DNA of 64,000 bases from Plasmodium malariae. Taxonomy: Eukaryota; Apicomplexa; Aconoidasida; Haemosporida; Plasmodiidae. Position numbers and translations under genes: made by a program. Below the pieces are notes generated by a model, which was not told the origin of the DNA, searched no databases, and saw only the letters and a list, made by a program, of their open reading frames with translations. Below, one piece after another: positions 60,371-64,000 of the stretch (position 1 is its first letter; every line of letters begins with the position of its first letter). Location of the stretch: NCBI RefSeq assembly GCF_900090045.1, contig NC_041788.1, positions 1,488,001-1,552,000 on the forward strand. Reading direction: 5' to 3'.

Positions 60371-61416
60371 ATGATATTTTTAAATGAAATGATTGACTTT
60401 ATATGGGTAAACATACACAATTACACATGTATACATGTATGTATGTATGTATGTATGTATGTATGTATGTATGTATGTATGTATGTATGTATGTATGTAT
60501 GTATGTATGTATGTATGTATGTATGTATGTATGTATGTATGTATGTATGTATGTATGTATGTATGTATGTATGTATGTATGTATGTATGTATGTATGTAT
60601 GTATGTATGTATATATATATATATATACATGTGCGCGTGTATGTTTCATATTTGGCTTATTTAATTTTGTTTTATAGTTGTTTTTAAATTTTTTTATTAG
60701 TGTAATTTTTTTGGGTATTTTTTTTTTTTTTTTTTTTTTTGTATTTACATAATATAGCCATTTATAAATATATGCTATATAGCATAACTTTGAACCATAT
60801 TTATATATTTGTACATAGATATGTATCTAGGCATGTATATGCGTATATATATTACCCTATTACTAGGAGAATCGAATTAACTATATTTTTATTATAAATT
60901 TAGAATTTGTAAATTTGCACGATTGTAAATTTCCATTGTTTTTCAATTGGTTTTATTTATTTTTATATCATATTTTTAAGCCGAATGTTTTCTTCATTTC
61001 GCTTGATGTGTACCCTTCTCTTCATTATATTCATTTGTATAATACGTGCGAAGCATTATGGGAGAATATTCATAAGAGTAAAATTATAAAAGTATGTGTA
61101 TACTTTTACAAAAAAAAAAAAAAATTAAACAATATAAAATTAAGCAGCGTAAAATTAAGCAGCGTAATATTAAGCAGCGTAATATTAAGCAGCGTAAAAT
61201 GAAACGGCAGCACTGCGAACACGATTCTTTTCTTTGAAATATAAAAGCTATGCCCAAACGTTGTGAGGTAAATAAACACCGCTTATGTAAGTAAATTTTT
61301 AAGGAAAATAATATAATCTTATAATATTACATTCCAGGATAATTAAGAAATTTTTGTTATTTCCAAATATGATGACAAAAATAGAGTTCTCCGCCTTTTC
61401 CCTGTACGAACTTTAA
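60371..61416 (+). CDS. Four-exon candidate, 119 aa, unknown function
   Basis: Exons are 60371-60406 (MIFLNEMIDFIW), 60867-61091, 61248-61267 (20 nt) and 61338-61416. Donors are GTAAAC, GTATGT and GTAAAT; acceptors are TACTAG, AAAAG and TTCCAG. Phases 0, 0, 2 join without a stop. Exon 2 reads INLEFVNLHDCKFPLFFNWF ... SLDVYPSLHYIHLYNTCEAL, and the end reads CPNVVRIIKKFLLFPNMM then a short tail SAFSLYEL. Codon usage in exon 2 is clearly coding-like. No family recognised; the aromatic and hydrophobic content is compatible with a membrane-associated or compact alpha/beta protein. Intron 1 contains the long ATGT array. Confidence 0.5.
60435..60612. repeat. (ATGT)n tetranucleotide array, about 44 units
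   Basis: Perfect ATGT microsatellite of about 178 bp inside intron 1 of the 60371 candidate. Every frame on both strands is open (MYVC; HTYI). Confidence 0.97.
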
Positions 61417-61820
61417 AGTAAGGCAATTTTGTATATTCAAAAGAATGTGTATGCCTAAAATTATATTTTTTCTTCAAGCAGTTTAACAGTTTTATTGTGT
61501 TGTTCTGGAAAACTGTACGATCGAGTGCATTGGGGAATTGCATATGATAGTTTTAATTTTTTGTTAATTTTTTTTGTCTTTTTGGTGCATCAAAAGTAAA
61601 AAGTAGATTTTTTCTGAAAAAGGAACTTACGATATATATTGTATCCTTTTGAATATATATGCACATATATATATATATATATATACATTTATATTAACAT
61701 TCACATACGTATACATATATATGTGAATATATGTGCGTATCTCGTTTCAGCAATAAATACTTCCCCCTTTACTGAAGAGAGAATTTTTTAAATAAAATTT
61801 TTGCACTTACACGGAAAAAA
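61417..61820. other. Short intergenic or intronic stretch
   Basis: A GTAAGG donor-like site at 61417 directly follows the previous stop, and the stretch 61430-61550 is coding-like on both strands (for example LTVLLCCSGKLYDRVHWG on the plus strand). I could not build a consistent gene from it. Confidence 0.3.
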
Positions 61821-62110
61821 ATGGTCAAAATGCAAAAAATTAACGCGAAATTTCGCATTGGAATTGATGACTTATATGGTATAACATATACATAAATATA
61901 TACATGAGTACAATTTTTTTCATATTATATAATTATGGCCTTTTTTCTTTCATTTTGTTCCAATTTATGTTTCATTTTATGTTCCAATTTTTTTTTTTTT
62001 TTTTTCTCCTTTCTCTCAATATATAATTATGCTAGATAGAATTATTGTCAGAAAGGTTGATTCGAGTAAAGATTTTTCATTAATACTTTTTCCTCCTATT
62101 TTAAGCGAAG
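61821..62110 (+). CDS. Partial gene, first two exons only
   Basis: Exon 1 is 61821-61878 (MVKMQKINAKFRIGIDDLY) and exon 2 is 62036-62110 (RIIVRKVDSSKDFSLILFP...LSE), joined in phase 1 with GTATAA donor and GCTAG acceptor. Exon 2 ends at a good GTACGT donor in phase 1. The next exon is not certain: acceptors at about 63053, 63067 and 63074 all give short endings, and a junction just before 63131 would fuse it to the Cys-rich membrane protein. No family recognised. Confidence 0.4.
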
Positions 62111-63130
62111 GTACGTACCCACATATGTACTTTTTCCTCATTCATGTTTCATGAGCAAATGAACAAGTAGCATAAAGCTGTACTGGTGTGTGTGCGTGTA
62201 TCCTTACGTAAAGTGGTATATAAGAATTAGGAAAATAATAAATTGGTAAATTTTCCATTTTTTATGTACGTATGTAAGTATGCATGTGTGTGTGTACGCA
62301 TATGTGTATGTATATATACATACATATGTACAAGTATACATGTGCATTTTTATAATATGTTATGTTCATTTTTTTTTTTTTTTTTTTTTTGTAATTGCTA
62401 ATATCATAAACCATTTCTTTTTAATTTTACACTATGCACACATGGGATATATTCTTAAATAAGATTAGCATATTTAACACTCTTTCAAGTTACATGATTG
62501 CAAAACAATCTTTTGCTTCGTACTAATTATTCTTGTGTATTTATTACGGGGGTGCATTTGTACATGTGAATACGTGGGTTTATATATTCATCGAAATCAC
62601 TTTCTCAACTCCTTCCTCACTACAAAGGGTGCATATATTATTCGAAGTCGCGCAGTTAGCATACACACACGTAAATATGTACTTATAAGTGTGCAAAAGT
62701 ATAAATATGTAAATGTTATTGTGCAAAAGTGTAAATAGGTACATATTATTGCGCAAAAGTGTAAATAGGTACATATTATTGCGCAAAAGTGTAAATAGGT
62801 ACATATTATTGCGCAAAAGTGTAAATAGGTACATATTATTGCGCAAAAGTGTAAATAGGTACATATTATTGCGCAAAAGTGTAAATATGTGCATGTTCAT
62901 GCGCAAAATTGTGTAAAGATGTAATATGTGCACGCAAATATATATATATATATATGTAAATATACACACATAAATGCATATAAATGCCCATATATATATG
63001 TTCGCACACATTTATATGCTTGTGAACGCTTGCCCCTGTGGTAGAACCACAAAAAGCCGAGTAGCAGTTAGCACCTGGGTTGTCCATCTTGTGAAAAAAT
63101 TATACATATGACGCATGAGAAGAAGGTAAA
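62111..63130. other. Intron or intergenic region with 30-bp array
   Basis: Contains TA and TATG tracts, a T run (62370-62390), the 30-bp array and two GC-richer patches (62590-62665 and 63005-63095) that read as protein-like on both strands. Confidence 0.4.
62691..62910. repeat. 30-bp tandem repeat, GCGCAAAAGTGTAAATAGGT core
   Basis: About seven copies of a 30-bp unit (GCGCAAAAGTGTAAATAGGT plus ACATATTATT); the central five are identical and the outer ones diverged. Since 30 is a multiple of 3, ten-residue repeats appear on both strands (RYILLRKSVN; LLRNNMYLFT). There are no spacers, so it is not CRISPR. Confidence 0.95.
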
Positions 63131-64000
63131 ATGAGCATATTTTGTGATGAACCTTATTTCATTGATGGTAGTAAAGATTTTGAATGTCCTGAGGCATGCC
63201 CCTTTATCAGCTATAACGATGTGTGGAAGTGTATAGGTATATGTACAACTAAGGAAAGATGTTCTTTGTACAATCCTATACTAAATTATGCAGATGAAGA
63301 AACAAAAAAGTGTTTGCCTTGCTTAATATCCGGATGTATAATGTGTATTCGAAGTGGAGTAAAACAATCTTCTAAATTTTTTTTAAATATTACAGAAAAT
63401 TTACCTAATATATGTCTAGAATGTATGAAAGGATATAAATTATCAAAAGATGGAAGAAAATGTATATTAGTATATGAAGAAGTGATTATTATAAGTTGTA
63501 ATATTTTTCTTTTGTTAATATTCCTTCTTCTCTTATTCTTTGGTATATATTTTTATAAAAATACAAATAAGATAAATTTTTTATTATTAAAATTAGCTTA
63601 TCAACATAGAACTTTATCAAAATTTAGAAATAACAAAATACATGGTAATCCATTATATCCTTTAAGTATACAAGTATCGAAGACAGATATTGGTGGTGTA
63701 GGACTTATGCTATATTTTAGGTTTATTACATTTTTGAGTTTTCTTTCCATCCTTTTTATCTTAACTACTTTGTTCGAAGTTTATTTACCTTTCAGTGAAC
63801 TTATACAATCATACCGAAATATTGAATCAACAAAATCTTTTGAAAATTGTTCATATTTAAAAAAATATATATACCGTAATATTTCTCGCCTAATAGATAT
63901 TAGAAGTTTAGATTGGATGAAATTAGATATGTTTAATATGGTAACACGCTTTAAAGAATATGCTATCATAATTTGTTTTATACGATACATTATATGTATG
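63131..64000 (+). CDS. Cys-rich multi-pass membrane protein, truncated by window end
   Basis: Open for 290 codons to the last base, so the 3' end lies outside the window. The first 115 residues contain 13 Cys. The second half (CLPCLISGCIMC ... NICLECMKGYKLSKDGRKC) follows a furin/EGF-like CxxC...CxxCxxGYxL...C pattern. Then come a first membrane segment (ISCNIFLLLIFLLLLFFGIYFY), a basic loop and a second hydrophobic stretch (GGVGLMLYFRFITFLSFLSI and following). The order, a Cys-rich lumenal or extracellular domain then a multi-pass region, resembles some large protist membrane proteins, possibly OSCA/CSC1-like, but that is a guess. No signal peptide follows the ATG, so an upstream exon may be missing. 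Confidence 0.75.
   Translation, partial: MSIFCDEPYFIDGSKDFECPEACPFISYNDVWKCIGICTTKERCSLYNPILNYADEETKKCLPCLISGCIMCIRSGVKQSSKFFLNITENLPNICLECMKGYKLSKDGRKCILVYEEVIIISCNIFLLLIFLLLLFFGIYFYKNTNKINFLLLKLAYQHRTLSKFRNNKIHGNPLYPLSIQVSKTDIGGVGLMLYFRFITFLSFLSILFILTTLFEVYLPFSELIQSYRNIESTKSFENCSYLKKYIYRNISRLIDIRSLDWMKLDMFNMVTRFKEYAIIICFIRYIICM

Noticed and set aside
60194..60687. 156-codon MYVC frame and its antisense HTYI frames
   Set aside because: Perfect ATGT microsatellite, open in every frame; better explained as intron 1 of the 60371 candidate.
61343..61543. Minus-strand 66-codon frame MQFPNALDRTVF...
   Set aside because: Overlaps the last exon of the plus-strand 119-aa model, whose phase across four exons is better support; it remains a weak alternative.
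62691..62910. CRISPR-like regular repeat
   Set aside because: Repeats are directly adjacent with no unique spacers, and the genome is eukaryotic.

Overview
The window is nuclear DNA from an AT-rich Plasmodium species. The base composition is extremely AT-rich, intergenic regions are full of TA, ATGT and poly-A/T tracts, proteins carry Asn/Lys/Asp-rich low-complexity inserts, and introns are short and AT-rich with GT..AG ends. The order Alba1 - (POP5-like) - eL13 - uS9/RPS16 - GDP-mannose dehydratase - ABCF1 - DENR/SUI1 matches, from memory, a block of P. falciparum chromosome 8. I cannot name the species from sequence alone.

Left part (1-24 kb), gene-dense: Alba1 (-), a five-exon POP5-like RNase P/MRP subunit (+), ribosomal protein L13 (-, 2 exons), ribosomal protein S16 (+, 2 exons), GDP-mannose 4,6-dehydratase (-), a 1496-aa ABCF protein with a signal-peptide-like N-terminus (+), and DENR, a density-regulated re-initiation factor (-, 4 exons). 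Genes alternate in strand, so divergent promoter regions (L13/S16, GMD/ABCF, DENR/PUB) alternate with convergent 3' regions.

Middle part (24-47 kb): a protein with a PUB-like (p97/Cdc48-binding) domain (+), a BMT5-like putative rRNA methyltransferase whose first coding exon is only the start codon (+), a small four-exon N/D-rich protein (+), a nucleoplasmin-like acidic protein with a 10-nt first coding exon (-), and a four-exon NudC protein (+). Two very small spliced candidates (39137 and 42609) are offered at low confidence.

Right part (47-64 kb): an uncertain multi-exon gene at 47847, an 822-aa repeat-rich protein (+), an 86-aa three-exon candidate (+), a 628-aa ArfGAP/AGFG-like zinc-finger protein (+), a 119-aa four-exon candidate whose first intron holds about 44 ATGT units (+), partial exons at 61821 (+), and the start of a Cys-rich multi-pass membrane protein running off the right end (+).

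Many of the recognisable genes serve RNA metabolism and translation: two ribosomal proteins, RNase P/MRP, a putative rRNA methyltransferase, DENR, an ABCF ATPase and Alba1. I saw no tRNA, rRNA, CRISPR array or transposon. Exon boundaries given for spliced genes were derived by hand from GT/AG sites and phase; none was checked against transcripts.
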